A stretch of DNA of 64,000 nucleotides from Balneolaceae bacterium (GTDB taxonomy: Bacteria; Bacteroidota; Rhodothermia; Balneolales; Balneolaceae), in contig CP051242.1 of the NCBI GenBank assembly GCA_017795005.1, positions 1,364,001 through 1,428,000 on the forward strand, read 5' to 3'. A program made the translations under genes and the position numbers. Under the pieces are notes generated by a model. The model saw nothing but the letters and a program-made list of their open reading frames with translations. It did no database searches and had not been told where the DNA came from. Positions 46,190-56,286 of this stretch are shown here, in pieces. Position 1 is the first letter of the stretch, and every line of letters starts with the position of its first letter.

Positions 46190-47022
46190 TATTGGAAGTC
46201 GATGTTAGAAGTTAGTTTTTTACCTTTTTTGCGAAGCCAAAAAAGGCTTAAGAAGATACCAAGAATTATTAGTGTAGCCAAGCCACCAATCTTCATAATA
46301 TTGATAGCAAGTGGTACATAACTGTTGGAATCTGGGTCATATTGATAGCAATACATCAGTACTTTTTCCAGGGTTGAGCCAATCTGCCCATCCGCCGATT
46401 CGTAAAGCGCATTACGTGCATCAAACTCATTGTATTGAATGCCATAGAGATAGCGGGTAATTTTTGCTTCCGGACTCAGCATAATTATTGCTGCACTATG
46501 TGCGAACTCGCCGGTACCTGCTACTTCATTATATTTGAAACCTACAGCATCAATTACTTTATCAATTTCTTTTTTTTCTCCGGTTAGAAAATACCAACCG
46601 TTATCTGGTATTTTTTTATCGAGCTTTGAGACATACTTAGTTCGGTATTCTTCGGCAAGCGTGTGATTTTCTTCGGGGTCAATACTTATTGAAATAATCT
46701 GATAGTCTTTTCCCGGCTGCCAGGCTAGTTCATCAGCAACATTTAACACTCCATCCAGAACAAGTCCACAAAGCATCGGGCATTCCAGATACATAGGATT
46801 AAGGATAACAGGTTTTCCTTCTTCCAAAAGTGAACCAATTGTTACACTATCTCCATTAGAGCTTGCAAATTTAGCGTCAAGTGGGATGTAGTCTCCCAAA
46901 TGTTCATCAATACCGACGCCTTGCAGTGCCTCCGGCTGTCCTTGATTTAGCTGTGCTACAGCGTTAAAGGGAAGAGAAAGCACTGCAAACAAATAAAAAG
47001 TACACAGTGCAATGCGTTTCAT
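46189..47022 (-). CDS. sco: SCO1/SenC family copper chaperone
   Basis: Inserts copper into the CuA site of subunit II. The 277-residue protein has a signal peptide (FYLFAVLSLPFNAVAQ), a thioredoxin-like domain with the CPMLC copper motif in YLECPMLCGLVLD, ISISIDPEENHTLA, and the conserved histidine in GTGEFAHSAAIIMLSP. An added C-terminal TM helix (IGGLATLIILGIFLSLFWL) anchors it. Its place directly before ctaC fits its role. Confidence 0.93.
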   Translation of the reverse strand: MKRIALCTFYLFAVLSLPFNAVAQLNQGQPEALQGVGIDEHLGDYIPLDAKFASSNGDSVTIGSLLEEGKPVILNPMYLECPMLCGLVLDGVLNVADELAWQPGKDYQIISISIDPEENHTLAEEYRTKYVSKLDKKIPDNGWYFLTGEKKEIDKVIDAVGFKYNEVAGTGEFAHSAAIIMLSPEAKITRYLYGIQYNEFDARNALYESADGQIGSTLEKVLMYCYQYDPDSNSYVPLAINIMKIGGLATLIILGIFLSLFWLRKKGKKLTSNIDFQ

Positions 47023-47029
47023 AAATAAA

Positions 47030-47416
47030 TTAATCTACAGCTATTTTTTCAATAGCATCATCAATTGGGATGTGGTAAACACCATCTTCTAAATCAACAA
47101 CACCAAATGAATTTAGCTGTTCATTCTGGTCAGCTCTTAATTTTGTTATTTCCATATAAGTGCTTGACTCAGACGCATTCCTTAATGCATTAGTGAAGCT
47201 GAATTGTGCAAAAAACATCAATGCTACAACAAAAACAATTACAGCAACGATTCCCAAACCTGACCAGAAAAATATTTTTCCATAGTCCATGGTATCGTCG
47301 TTAACCCCATGAGTAACAGCACCTGCAAAGAGTGTATCTTCTGTTTCAAGCGTTACTTCTTCTCCAGCTGCTTGTAAGACACGGGTTTTTGATTCTTCAA
47401 TGTGATCAGCAGACAT
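47030..47416 (-). CDS. Conserved one-TM protein between actF and sco, function unknown
   Basis: A 128-residue protein with one TM helix near residues 48-70 (FFWSGLGIVAVIVFVVALMFF), an acidic N-terminal tail and a C-terminal soluble part rich in acidic residues (NSFGVVDLEDGVYHIPIDDAIEKI). It is in the operon, 13 bases after actF and 7 before sco. I do not recognise a family. It may be an accessory or linker subunit of complex III or the oxidase. Confidence 0.6.
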   Translation of the reverse strand: MSADHIEESKTRVLQAAGEEVTLETEDTLFAGAVTHGVNDDTMDYGKIFFWSGLGIVAVIVFVVALMFFAQFSFTNALRNASESSTYMEITKLRADQNEQLNSFGVVDLEDGVYHIPIDDAIEKIAVD

Positions 47417-47429
47417 AGCTATTAATCAA

Positions 47430-48653
47430 TTATTGGTGATACGTTTTTTCGAGGCACTCATCCAGTTTCGGATCATTTTCAGGAATCATGCTGTTTTGTT
47501 TAAATCGGTTGAAGAACAACCAGAAGAATATTCCGCCTAAGCCTAAGAAGGTAGAGAAATCCATCCAGCTGAAGCTTAAACCATGAGCATCTTCAGAGTA
47601 AAAAGCAGGCTTTACAATCCAGTGTAGTTCGAAGAAATGGATAACCACAACTACAATCGCCACAAATGCAAGAACAGACCTTTTATGCTTTTGTTCTCTG
47701 TTTAATAATACCAGGAATGGAAGCGCAAATCGGAATAGCAGAAGTCCATATGCTATGTACTCATATCCTCCTTCAAGTCTGTGATAGAACCAAAGTGTTT
47801 CTTCCGGAAGGTTCGCGTAATAAATAAGTAGAAACTGGCTGAACGCGATGTATGCATAAAATACGGTGAATGCGAAAAGCCATGCACCCAGATCATAAAT
47901 ATGAGCTTGTCCAATGGTGTTTTTTAAGTATCCATTTCTGTGTAAGAAGAATACCATTAAAATCATGATTGCCCAGAAACTCTGGAAGCTGATTGCAAAG
48001 AAATAGACACCAAACATGGTAGAGAACCAGTGTGGATCTAATGACATCAACCAATCGAAACTTGCAAAGGCAATAGATAATCCAAAAATTGGAATTGCCG
48101 GAGCACTTACTTTTCTCATTAACGTAGTGATGCCCCAATCACCGGTTTTTTCCAGCTCTACAGAAGCTTTATACAGTTTATGGCCAACAAAGCCCCAAAT
48201 TGCGAAATAGATTACCTGGCGAATAATGAAAAAAGGGACATTTAAATACGCTTCTTTTTTTGCAACGATATAGTCAAAATTAGGTGAATTTGGATCGAAG
48301 AGGGTAGGGTCGGTCCAGTGATGGTATAGGATTGTCATTCCACCAAGAATAGGCAAGAATGCAATAGTCCACCATTTCATATTTGATCCAAAAGTTTCCG
48401 GAATTCTTCGGACAACCACACCCCATTTAGACTTTGTAATATGGTGGAACATTACCATAAAGATAGAAGCGAGTGCAATACCAGTAAAGAATACAAAGCT
48501 TACTAAATAAGAGAACAAAAATTGATCAGTATTTGTGTAAGCGCCAATTGCACTAAGGATCAGTCCAATAACACCAACTCCCAAAAGAACCTGAGGAATT
48601 TTGCTATCGGCTGAAAATTTTAAAGAATCTGTTATTGTTGGCTTATGACTCAT
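47430..48653 (-). CDS. actF: Alternative complex III subunit ActF
   Basis: A 407-residue, roughly ten-helix membrane subunit of quinol:cytochrome c oxidoreductase alternative complex III, related to NrfD/ActC. Landmarks include SYLVSFVFFTGIALASIFMVMFHHI, AFASFDWLMSLDPHWFSTMFGVYFFA and FWFYHRLEGGYEY. Follows actE by 24 bases, in the usual actA-F order. Confidence 0.93.
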   Translation of the reverse strand: MSHKPTITDSLKFSADSKIPQVLLGVGVIGLILSAIGAYTNTDQFLFSYLVSFVFFTGIALASIFMVMFHHITKSKWGVVVRRIPETFGSNMKWWTIAFLPILGGMTILYHHWTDPTLFDPNSPNFDYIVAKKEAYLNVPFFIIRQVIYFAIWGFVGHKLYKASVELEKTGDWGITTLMRKVSAPAIPIFGLSIAFASFDWLMSLDPHWFSTMFGVYFFAISFQSFWAIMILMVFFLHRNGYLKNTIGQAHIYDLGAWLFAFTVFYAYIAFSQFLLIYYANLPEETLWFYHRLEGGYEYIAYGLLLFRFALPFLVLLNREQKHKRSVLAFVAIVVVVIHFFELHWIVKPAFYSEDAHGLSFSWMDFSTFLGLGGIFFWLFFNRFKQNSMIPENDPKLDECLEKTYHQ

Positions 48654-48677
48654 TGTATATGTGTTTAAGCAAATATC

Positions 48678-49682
48678 TTAGTTATCGCTCAGCGTTTTAA
48701 TGTATTCTACCAGTGACTTAAGGTCAGCTTCAGAAAGAGATCCATAAGCGTTTGCCATAAGTGGATCGAATCCTTCAGTGACTTTTGCGTAAGGATTAAC
48801 GATAGATTCAATGATGTATTCATCATTTTTAGTTACCGTAATAGTTTCACCATCAGCAGTTACTACTTGTCCTTCACTTCCATACAGGTTTAACCAGCTT
48901 GGTCCAATTACAACTGAACCATCAAGAGAATGACACGTTTGACAAGCCCATTCGGTACTAACTTGTTTACCTCTTTCTGCAGTTGCTACAACTTCACCCT
49001 GACTGGCAGTTCGAGCTTCCTGAAGTTCTGCTAACCGTGCTTGTTCCGTTTCGTATTCAGCTTTTAGTTCATCAAGATCGACATCAAATTCTAAAATTTC
49101 ATCTTCAGTAGCGTTTTGACTAGCCTGAAGTGCCCTGATATATCCAACAATTGCCCAACGATCTTCTGTTTTAATCTGGTGGGCATATGAAGGCATGTTT
49201 CTTACCCCATTATAGATAGCAGAATAAATTTCTCCATCAGGTGCTTCTCTTAGTCTGTCTTGGTGGAAAGTAGGTGCTGGAACATATCCATAACCACCCG
49301 TCATAATTATTCCACGACCGTCACCGGTAATGCCATGACATGGAGTACAGTAGATTTCATACCGCTCTTTACCTCTGTAAAGGAAAGACTGAGTAAATTC
49401 AACCGGAGCGTCAGCAATCCATTCACCATCTTCATCAACTCCTTCATAATAAGCTAGATCAGCTTTTCTAAAGCCACGAGCAACCGTTCCTTCAACAGGT
49501 TGACGCATTGATCGTCCGTCTTCAAAGAAATTATTTTCTTCCTGAGCTTCCTTTCTTGGCTGTTGATCCATATTCATATTCGGGTGAATAGGAGTTTTTT
49601 CTGATGTAGTACCTCTACAACCAGCCAAAAATGCTCCAAGAACAAAAACTATAGCGATTTTTTTAATTCCGTTAGTGTTCAT
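48678..49682 (-). CDS. actE: Alternative complex III subunit ActE, diheme form with extra cytochrome c domain
   Basis: A 334-residue lipoprotein cytochrome. The ATG at 49682 gives a lipoprotein signal (KKIAIVFVLGAFLAGCRG, lipobox LAGC); an earlier ATG at 49751 would overlap actD and place about 23 odd residues before the signal. The first cytochrome domain has heme motif CTPCH and axial-ligand region VRNMPSYAHQI, the usual ActE. After a charged linker (DLDELKAEYETEQARLAELQ) a second domain with CQTCH follows, ending LKSLVEYIKTLSDN. That second domain closely resembles the C-terminal domain of CtaC and is not part of the usual monoheme ActE. Confidence 0.92.
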   Translation of the reverse strand: MNTNGIKKIAIVFVLGAFLAGCRGTTSEKTPIHPNMNMDQQPRKEAQEENNFFEDGRSMRQPVEGTVARGFRKADLAYYEGVDEDGEWIADAPVEFTQSFLYRGKERYEIYCTPCHGITGDGRGIIMTGGYGYVPAPTFHQDRLREAPDGEIYSAIYNGVRNMPSYAHQIKTEDRWAIVGYIRALQASQNATEDEILEFDVDLDELKAEYETEQARLAELQEARTASQGEVVATAERGKQVSTEWACQTCHSLDGSVVIGPSWLNLYGSEGQVVTADGETITVTKNDEYIIESIVNPYAKVTEGFDPLMANAYGSLSEADLKSLVEYIKTLSDN

Positions 49683-49707
49683 GAAAAATGATATTCCGTG
49701 ATTACTT

Positions 49708-50256
49708 TTAGTCATACACTTCCTCAATATGTGTAGCACCTGCTTCTTCAAATAACTGGCGAACTAAGTCAGCCTGAAATTTACTATCAGTAGCTTCAAT
49801 ACAAACAAAGAAACCATCATCAGTAGCTTTTTTAAAGCGCTCTACATTAAATAGTGGATGATTTAAACGTGGTAGTCCATTTAAGAAGAACATACCAAAA
49901 ACAGCTCCAAATGCTGAAAGGAGAACAGTTAATTCAAATGTGATTGGCACCCAAGCCGGTGCATTAAAAAATGGTTTTCCACTAATATTAATAGGATAAT
50001 CAATTACCGACATGAAATACATCATGGCAATAGCTCCTGAAAAACCAAGAAGTCCATGACCAAGGACAATCCATCCCAGTTTTGATTTAGGAAGATTCAT
50101 TGCTTTATCAATCCCATGAATAGGGAAAGGGGCATAGGTGTCAAATTTATCATACCCAGCCTCAACAACTTTCTCAGAAGCATCGATTAATGCCTTTGGA
50201 TTCTTGAACTCGGCAAGAATGCCATATAATTCAGTGTTTTGATCGTTCGTACTCAT
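49708..50256 (-). CDS. actD: Alternative complex III subunit ActD (DUF3341)
   Basis: A 182-residue membrane protein with a soluble N-terminal alpha/beta part (YGILAEFKNPKALIDASEKVVEAGYDKFDTYAPFPIHGID, typical of DUF3341) and two TM helices (LGWIVLGHGLLGFSGAIAMMYFM and TFELTVLLSAFGAVFGMFFL), followed by NHPLFN and a small C-terminal part. Between actC (5 bases) and actE. Confidence 0.94.
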   Translation of the reverse strand: MSTNDQNTELYGILAEFKNPKALIDASEKVVEAGYDKFDTYAPFPIHGIDKAMNLPKSKLGWIVLGHGLLGFSGAIAMMYFMSVIDYPINISGKPFFNAPAWVPITFELTVLLSAFGAVFGMFFLNGLPRLNHPLFNVERFKKATDDGFFVCIEATDSKFQADLVRQLFEEAGATHIEEVYD

Positions 50257-50261
50257 ATTCT

Positions 50262-51689
50262 TTAAACCCTCTCAGCTTGAGGTTTAGGAACTTCCACTTC
50301 GTGTGGATGATATTCTTGTGTTTCCTCATCATAATTATGAGGATCAGCCTGTGGCATTACTGCTTTGATTTCCGCAATAGCAATCATTGGGAGGAAGCGA
50401 AGGAATGCGAGGAAGAATGTGAAGAAAATTCCGAAGGTTCCAACATAGGTTAACACGTCCCAGATAGTAGGGGAGAAGTAATCCCATGAAGACGGTAAAT
50501 AATCGTTGGCAAGTGATGTCACGGTAATTACAAATCGCTCGAACCACATACCAATATTAACTACAATTGATATAAAGAAGGTGAAATTAACATTCCTTCT
50601 TAATTTCTTTGACCAGAATACCTGAGGAGAAATCACATTACATAACATCATAATCCAGTAGGCCCATGCATAAGGACCTGTTGCACGAAGCATAAAAATA
50701 GCTTTTTCATATTCAACGCCACTGTACCAGGCAATAAAGAATTCCATCATATAGGCAAAACCTACCATAGACCCGGTAACCAAAATGATGATATTCATTT
50801 TCTCCATATGATCATCGGTCATAATATCTTCCATACCGTAAATTTTACGGCAGATTATCATAAGCGTCAGTACCATTGCGAATCCTGAAAATACAGCACC
50901 TGCAACGAAATAAGGAGGGAAGATAGTAGTGTGCCACCCTGGTATCATAGAAACTGCGAAGTCGAAGGATACAATAGTGTGTACTGAAAGTACCAGTGGA
51001 GTAGCAAGACCTGCAAGAATCATATATGCTTTTTCATAATTCCACCAGTTACGGCCACTTCCAGTCCAGCCAAGTGAAGCTATTCCATAAGCGATTTGAC
51101 GAACTTTGTCTTTAGCCTTGTCTCTTAGTGTAGCAAAATCAGGCACTAAGCCAACGTACCAGAACAATAGTGAAACAGTGAAATATGTAGAAACCGCAAA
51201 TACATCCCAAAGCAGAGGAGAGTTGAAGTTTGGCCACATTGCCATCTGGTTTGGAATTGGGAATACCCAATATATTACCCAGATTCGACCAACGTGGATA
51301 CCGGGAAACATCAACGCACAAATTACGGCAAAGATGGTCATCGCTTCCGCAAAACGATTAATCGCAGTACGCCAATCCTGTCTGAATAAGAATAAAATCG
51401 CAGAAATAAGCGTACCAGCGTGACCAATACCAACCCACCAAACAAAGTTGATAATCGCCCAACCCCAACCTACGGGGTTCATAAGTCCCCAAATACCGGT
51501 TCCTTCCCATATCAGGTAAGCAACAGCTACAAGGAAAACGCCCAAAAGCGCATTTGCAAGCAACATGGCTGCATACCATGGCTTCGGAGTAGGTCTTAAG
51601 TTTACATCAGTAACCAGTTTAGTGATGCTGGAAAAGCTATGATTGCCTTTTACGAGCGCTGGTTCAGGTATGTATTCGTATTTACTCAT
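50262..51689 (-). CDS. actC: Alternative complex III subunit ActC (NrfD/PsrC family)
   Basis: A 475-residue polytopic quinol-binding subunit with about ten TM helices. Seen: [48 protein letters not shown] and the double-tryptophan [31 protein letters not shown], all diagnostic of ActC. Its ATG shares a base with the actB stop (TAATG). Confidence 0.96.
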   Translation of the reverse strand: MSKYEYIPEPALVKGNHSFSSITKLVTDVNLRPTPKPWYAAMLLANALLGVFLVAVAYLIWEGTGIWGLMNPVGWGWAIINFVWWVGIGHAGTLISAILFLFRQDWRTAINRFAEAMTIFAVICALMFPGIHVGRIWVIYWVFPIPNQMAMWPNFNSPLLWDVFAVSTYFTVSLLFWYVGLVPDFATLRDKAKDKVRQIAYGIASLGWTGSGRNWWNYEKAYMILAGLATPLVLSVHTIVSFDFAVSMIPGWHTTIFPPYFVAGAVFSGFAMVLTLMIICRKIYGMEDIMTDDHMEKMNIIILVTGSMVGFAYMMEFFIAWYSGVEYEKAIFMLRATGPYAWAYWIMMLCNVISPQVFWSKKLRRNVNFTFFISIVVNIGMWFERFVITVTSLANDYLPSSWDYFSPTIWDVLTYVGTFGIFFTFFLAFLRFLPMIAIAEIKAVMPQADPHNYDEETQEYHPHEVEVPKPQAERV

Positions 51690-54600
51690 TAGTGGGCAGG
51701 TTCCATTTTAGTTTCGTCTACCAATGCCGGATTCGGGTTGGTCAATTTTGCGATGTAAGAAGTTCTTGGACGAACATTAAGTTCTTCAAGCATCAGATAA
51801 TTTCGTTCATTGCGCTTCATCTTAGTCACTTCGCTATTTTCATCGGTTAAATCACCAAAATAAATAGCATCTGCAGGGCAAGCTTGCTGACAAGCTGTAA
51901 CTACGGTACCATCAGCCGGTTTAGGAGAGCCGGTTTCAATTTTTGTATTGATTTTAGCTCTGTTAACACGCTGAACGCAATAAGTACATTTCTCCATAAC
52001 TCCACGGAAACGTACAGATACCTCAGGATTCATCGCCATTTGGATGATATCCGGATCTTCTCCGGTAGTTAAATACTCTTTTGGATAGTTGAAGAAGTTG
52101 AATCTTCGAACTTTGAATGGGCAGTTATTTGCACAATAACGAGTACCAATACAACGGTTATACGTCATTTGGTTCATTCCGTCATCACTATGGGTAGTTG
52201 CTGCAACGGGACAAACTTGCTCGCAAGGTGCCAATTCGCAATGCATACAAGGAACTGGTTGGTGAACTGCCTGTGGATCATGTTCATCACCCATATAATA
52301 ACGGTCATTTCTAATCCAGTGCATTTCACGGCCACGACCTACTTCTCGCTTTCCAATAACAGGAATGTTATTCTCACTTTGGCAAGCAATTACACAAACT
52401 CCACATCCAAAGCACGAGTTCAAGTCGATAGCCATACCCCATTGTGGTTCACTTTCAGGATAAGTTTGCTCGTTGAATAGCGATATAGGTTGATCTTCAC
52501 CTAACTCAGCAGCTTCTTTCATTCCTGGTACAGCATATTTGTGCACATACTTGAATGAAGCGTAGTCCGGTGTGTCTTTATACTTATTTAATGTAGCCTG
52601 ACGGTACATATCACGGCCTTCCAGACTGTGATGGTCCTGAACACAGGAAATAGAATAAGTACCGGATGCTTTTGAAACTTCTCCGGAAGTGTATAAAGAT
52701 GTATTTGAGTTACGAAGTGGATAAACATCAACACCACCTGCAGTAACTGTTTTGTCAAAAAGCTGAGAAGTATCGGAATCAACATCAGCTACTCTACCAA
52801 TACCTTCTCGTCCATATCCAACATTAAGTGTAATAGAATCATCAGCATGACCGGGCTGAATCCATGCTGCTATTTGAACAGCTTTGCCATTAACAGCAAC
52901 GTTAACCAAGTCTTCGTTTTCTACTCCTAAACTGGAAGCAGTAGCAGGACTCATTAAAGCAACGTTATCCCAGGTAATCTTTGTCATTGGGTCAGGAAGT
53001 TCCTGTAACCAACCAAGATTTGCGAATCTTCCATCATATACAGAAGCATCCGGTCTAATAACTATTTCAATTCCATCAACTCCTGAAGTCTGAGAAGGAG
53101 AAACAGAACGTAAACTTACTCGTGCTCTGCTGTAGCCATCTCTGATATCCAGCCCATCATGAAGGATATCTTTCCATCTGTTTTCGAAATTTCTACTGTA
53201 ATAACCTTTAAAAGTATTTTGAACTAACTCGTATCCTGAAACACGTTCTTCATATACAATAGCGTTCAGGAATTCAATTTCACTCATTGAATCATGCAAT
53301 GGCTGAATCTGAGGCTGAATTACAGAACGGGCGCCACCAAAAGAGAATCCATCACCCCATGATTCGAGGAAATGGGAACGGCTTACATGCCAGCTGGCGC
53401 CTTTTGAGCTTTCATCACGATACGTACCGAAGTGAATTACTTCTCCAACATTGCTTAATGCTCCTGAGAAATCAAGATCAGCTGGAGCAGTAAGCGAAGG
53501 ATTAGTTCCTATCATCACCACTGCATCAATGTTACCAGCTTTTATTTCAGTAACCACATCAGCAAAAACTTGTTTGTTATTCTGATTATCGAAAGAAGGA
53601 ACTTCAAGATAGTTTACAGTGCTTCCAACGTTATTTAGTGCACTGTTTATTGCAGCAACAATAGCATGTGCATTTGCAGAATGAGAAAAGCCAATAGAAA
53701 CAGCTGAACTACCAGTGTGGGAAGCGAGATCATCTGCCATTGCATTGATGAAATCACTACCGGTGAATTTGTTATTTACACCAGAGAATGCATTTAAACC
53801 ACTTATTTTGCTTGAAAGGGTGGCAGCTAAAGCATTAGCAAAAGCTTCAACTTCACTTGCCTTTACCCGAAGTCGGTGATCAGCAAAAGAACCGGTAAGT
53901 GTAAACCCGTTTTCTACTGAGTAGATACGGTTCATAGTGTCATTGGTGCTGGTTACTTTTCTTCTTCCGGTAACCTGCTTTGCATACTCTACATTATTAG
54001 GATGTGTAGCAGCCAGGAAATCATCGTCAAGAGATACAACTATATCGGCATTAGAGTAGTTGTAATGAGTTCTCAGACGTCTGCCAAAGGCAATTCTGTT
54101 TCCTTCAATATTATTGTCTTCCCCAAATGGCTCATAAGTCACCCATTTGGCATTATCAAATTTTCTAAGAGCTCCTTCTTTTAATGACTGAAAAGTAGGA
54201 GAGGAGTTAGCTTCAGAAATAAAAGCAACTCGCTTGTTTTGATCAGCAAAAAATTCCTGAGCGAAAACAACAAAATCATTAGTTGATGCTTTATCACCAT
54301 TTCTAAGAGGAGAACGTGAACGATCAGGATCGTACATTTCTAATATGGTAGCCTGATGATAGGCATTTGTATTACCCCAGCTTCCCGGGTGAAGGTCATT
54401 TCCTTCAACTTTAGTAGGTCTTCCTTCATGATTTTCTACAACCAATCCGGTTAAACTTCCCTGAAATGGCATAGCTGTTGCATAAAACAAAGGGATGCCC
54501 GGAACAATATCTTCAGGCTGCTGAGAATAAGGAAGAATTTTCTGAACAGGACGGCGGCAAGCAGCAAAACCTGCTAATGCAATAGATGCCCCCATAACCC

Positions 54601-54754
54601 GAAGGAATCCTTTTCGCGAAACGCCATCGGTTAATTCTGTAGCGTTCTCAGGGAACTCACGCTCTACAAAATTTTGATATTCTTTATTCTGAGCTAATTC
54701 GTTTAAGCTTTTCCAGTAGGTATTCTGTGTTACTTCGCTCATCTGGTGATGCAT
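51689..54754 (-). CDS. actB: Alternative complex III subunit ActB (iron-sulfur, molybdopterin-oxidoreductase-like)
   Basis: A 1021-residue subunit exported by a twin-arginine-like signal with an RK variant ([23 protein letters not shown], near residues 46-69). A molybdopterin-oxidoreductase-like domain without evident cofactor ligands covers most of the protein. The C-terminal ferredoxin part has four cysteine blocks: [48 protein letters not shown] and [12 protein letters not shown] with CQQACPADA, for four iron-sulfur clusters. The frame opens at a TTG at 54787, but ATG at 54754 with AAGGA upstream is preferred. Starts 20 bases after actA. Confidence 0.95.
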   Translation of the reverse strand: MHHQMSEVTQNTYWKSLNELAQNKEYQNFVEREFPENATELTDGVSRKGFLRVMGASIALAGFAACRRPVQKILPYSQQPEDIVPGIPLFYATAMPFQGSLTGLVVENHEGRPTKVEGNDLHPGSWGNTNAYHQATILEMYDPDRSRSPLRNGDKASTNDFVVFAQEFFADQNKRVAFISEANSSPTFQSLKEGALRKFDNAKWVTYEPFGEDNNIEGNRIAFGRRLRTHYNYSNADIVVSLDDDFLAATHPNNVEYAKQVTGRRKVTSTNDTMNRIYSVENGFTLTGSFADHRLRVKASEVEAFANALAATLSSKISGLNAFSGVNNKFTGSDFINAMADDLASHTGSSAVSIGFSHSANAHAIVAAINSALNNVGSTVNYLEVPSFDNQNNKQVFADVVTEIKAGNIDAVVMIGTNPSLTAPADLDFSGALSNVGEVIHFGTYRDESSKGASWHVSRSHFLESWGDGFSFGGARSVIQPQIQPLHDSMSEIEFLNAIVYEERVSGYELVQNTFKGYYSRNFENRWKDILHDGLDIRDGYSRARVSLRSVSPSQTSGVDGIEIVIRPDASVYDGRFANLGWLQELPDPMTKITWDNVALMSPATASSLGVENEDLVNVAVNGKAVQIAAWIQPGHADDSITLNVGYGREGIGRVADVDSDTSQLFDKTVTAGGVDVYPLRNSNTSLYTSGEVSKASGTYSISCVQDHHSLEGRDMYRQATLNKYKDTPDYASFKYVHKYAVPGMKEAAELGEDQPISLFNEQTYPESEPQWGMAIDLNSCFGCGVCVIACQSENNIPVIGKREVGRGREMHWIRNDRYYMGDEHDPQAVHQPVPCMHCELAPCEQVCPVAATTHSDDGMNQMTYNRCIGTRYCANNCPFKVRRFNFFNYPKEYLTTGEDPDIIQMAMNPEVSVRFRGVMEKCTYCVQRVNRAKINTKIETGSPKPADGTVVTACQQACPADAIYFGDLTDENSEVTKMKRNERNYLMLEELNVRPRTSYIAKLTNPNPALVDETKMEPAH

Positions 54755-54774
54755 AGGTTCAAAATCCTTCGTTA

Positions 54775-55419
54775 TTAATAATGACAACCCTGGCAGTACT
54801 GCGGAGGGCTAACATTATTTTTCTTAACTAGTTCGCTTCCCAGTAAAATCTGGTCTTCTGCCTGATATCCCATAGTAGTCACTTCTTCAACCGGGCGCAG
54901 ATATTTTTCAGGTTCACGATGACAATCCAGACACCAACTCATGCTAAGAGGTTCTGCCTGGTAAACAACTTCCATTTTATCAATTCTTCCGTGGCAACTT
55001 TCACATCCAACACCCACATTAACATGAGCAGCGTGATTGAAATATGCATAGTCTGCTAAATTATTAACACGTACCCACTCAACAGCTTTGCCGGTTTCCC
55101 AACTCTCGCGAATAGGAGCTAATTTCTCACTATCTGTCTTAATCTGACTATGACAGTTCATACAAGTTTGAGTTGGAGGAATATTAGCCTGTTTTGACTC
55201 GAACACAGAAGTATGACAATACTGGCAATCCAAGCCAAGTTTATCTACGTGAATTTTGTGTGAGTAAGGAACAGGTTGAGTTGGAGCATATCCAACATCA
55301 GTATATTCAGGTGAGAAGAAGTACCAAATTCCAAGAATTACCACATTTGCAGTAACGATCAATCCAATAAGTAATTTTCGGGGAACTTGATTTGTCCACT
55401 TAGGGAAAATCTGCGCCAT
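54775..55419 (-). CDS. actA: Alternative complex III subunit ActA (pentaheme cytochrome c)
   Basis: A 214-residue membrane-anchored multiheme cytochrome with one N-terminal TM helix (LLIGLIVTANVVILGIWYFF) and five CxxCH motifs: CQYCH, CMNCH, CESCH, CLDCH and CQGCH, the last at the very C-terminus. PVPYSHKIHVDKLGLDCQYCH is typical of ActA. First gene of the respiratory operon, which runs 13 kb to ctaF. Confidence 0.96.
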   Translation of the reverse strand: MAQIFPKWTNQVPRKLLIGLIVTANVVILGIWYFFSPEYTDVGYAPTQPVPYSHKIHVDKLGLDCQYCHTSVFESKQANIPPTQTCMNCHSQIKTDSEKLAPIRESWETGKAVEWVRVNNLADYAYFNHAAHVNVGVGCESCHGRIDKMEVVYQAEPLSMSWCLDCHREPEKYLRPVEEVTTMGYQAEDQILLGSELVKKNNVSPPQYCQGCHY

Positions 55420-55712
55420 AAAAAAATGCTGATTAAGTTTGTGGATCCGAGTTGCTAACTCTTATTAAGAAGCCGGGCAAAACTATCGAATTTTTAGATC
55501 GAATTGTACTTAAAGATGCCTCAATTTCTTATTTAAAATTGTTCTAAATAAAACTCAGAGAATCCACGAGACTTTTAGTTAGTTTTTTCAGCAGAGAAGA
55601 TAAGAACATTTATTAAAAAAATTTGGTTTGAATCTCAGATTAATAGAATTATGCCTGAAGTTTACCGTAACTTCAAGGCGTTCAATCAAAGAGAAAAAAT
55701 AGAATTTTAAGA
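55420..55712. promoter_or_regulatory. Divergent control region of the act operon and the DUF420 gene
   Basis: AT-rich gap of 293 bases. On the minus strand TAGTTTTG (complement of 55478-55485) is an exact TAnnTTTG, about 60 bases before actA; no ideal TTG is found 17-23 bases upstream. A hairpin CCTGAAGTT/AACTTCAAGG with a 6-base loop and one bulge lies at 55654-55678, 35 bases before the DUF420 start; it has no T-run. Confidence 0.35.
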
Positions 55713-56282
55713 ATGTCTAAAGAATATAATTTACCGGAGTCGATTACCCTTTTACAGGATGTAAATACTAAAAAGGCATTGGGTATTATAATAGGTGTTA
55801 GTGTAGCTGCACTCCTTTTTTTGGTTTGGTTAATTTATTTCAAAGCTCCTGCAGTATCAGAAATTGAATGGGTAAAAAACCTATCGGTGTTGAATGCTAC
55901 ATTTAATAGTCTAAGCACCATGTTTTTAATTTTGGGTTTTCTGGAAATAAAGAAACGCAATTATGTTAAGCACATGAATTTTATGATTAGCGCCTTTATA
56001 ACCTCTTCATTATTTCTGGTAAGCTATGTTGTTTACCATCACTTTGTCGGAGATACCCCTTTTGAAGGAGAAGGGTTTATTCGTCCGATTTATTTCTTCA
56101 TACTCATCTCACACATTGTTCTTTCCGCATTTGTAGTTCCACTCGTACTAACCAGTTTCTATTTTGCATTTTCCGGCAAATTCGAAACTCATCGTAAAGT
56201 TTCTAAATGGACATTTCCGATCTGGCTATATGTTTCAGTGACTGGGGTATTGGTGTTTATTCTGCTGAAAAGTTTTGGTTGA
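55713..56282 (+). CDS. DUF420 membrane protein (oxidase-assembly-associated)
   Basis: A 189-residue protein with five or so TM helices. NLSVLNATFNSLSTMFLILGFLEIKKRNYVKHMNFMI and FFILISHIVLSAFVVPLVLTSFYFAFSGKFETHRKVSKWTFPIWLYVSVTGVLVFILL are the DUF420 (YozB-like) pattern with conserved Asn and His residues. Family members are found beside cytochrome oxidase genes, as here, divergent from actA; a role in heme or copper handling is inferred. Confidence 0.85.
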   Translation: MSKEYNLPESITLLQDVNTKKALGIIIGVSVAALLFLVWLIYFKAPAVSEIEWVKNLSVLNATFNSLSTMFLILGFLEIKKRNYVKHMNFMISAFITSSLFLVSYVVYHHFVGDTPFEGEGFIRPIYFFILISHIVLSAFVVPLVLTSFYFAFSGKFETHRKVSKWTFPIWLYVSVTGVLVFILLKSFG

Positions 56283-56286
56283 GATA

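Noticed and set aside
55654-55678. Hairpin before the DUF420 gene as riboswitch or terminator
   Set aside because: It is short, without a T-run or any known riboswitch layout.
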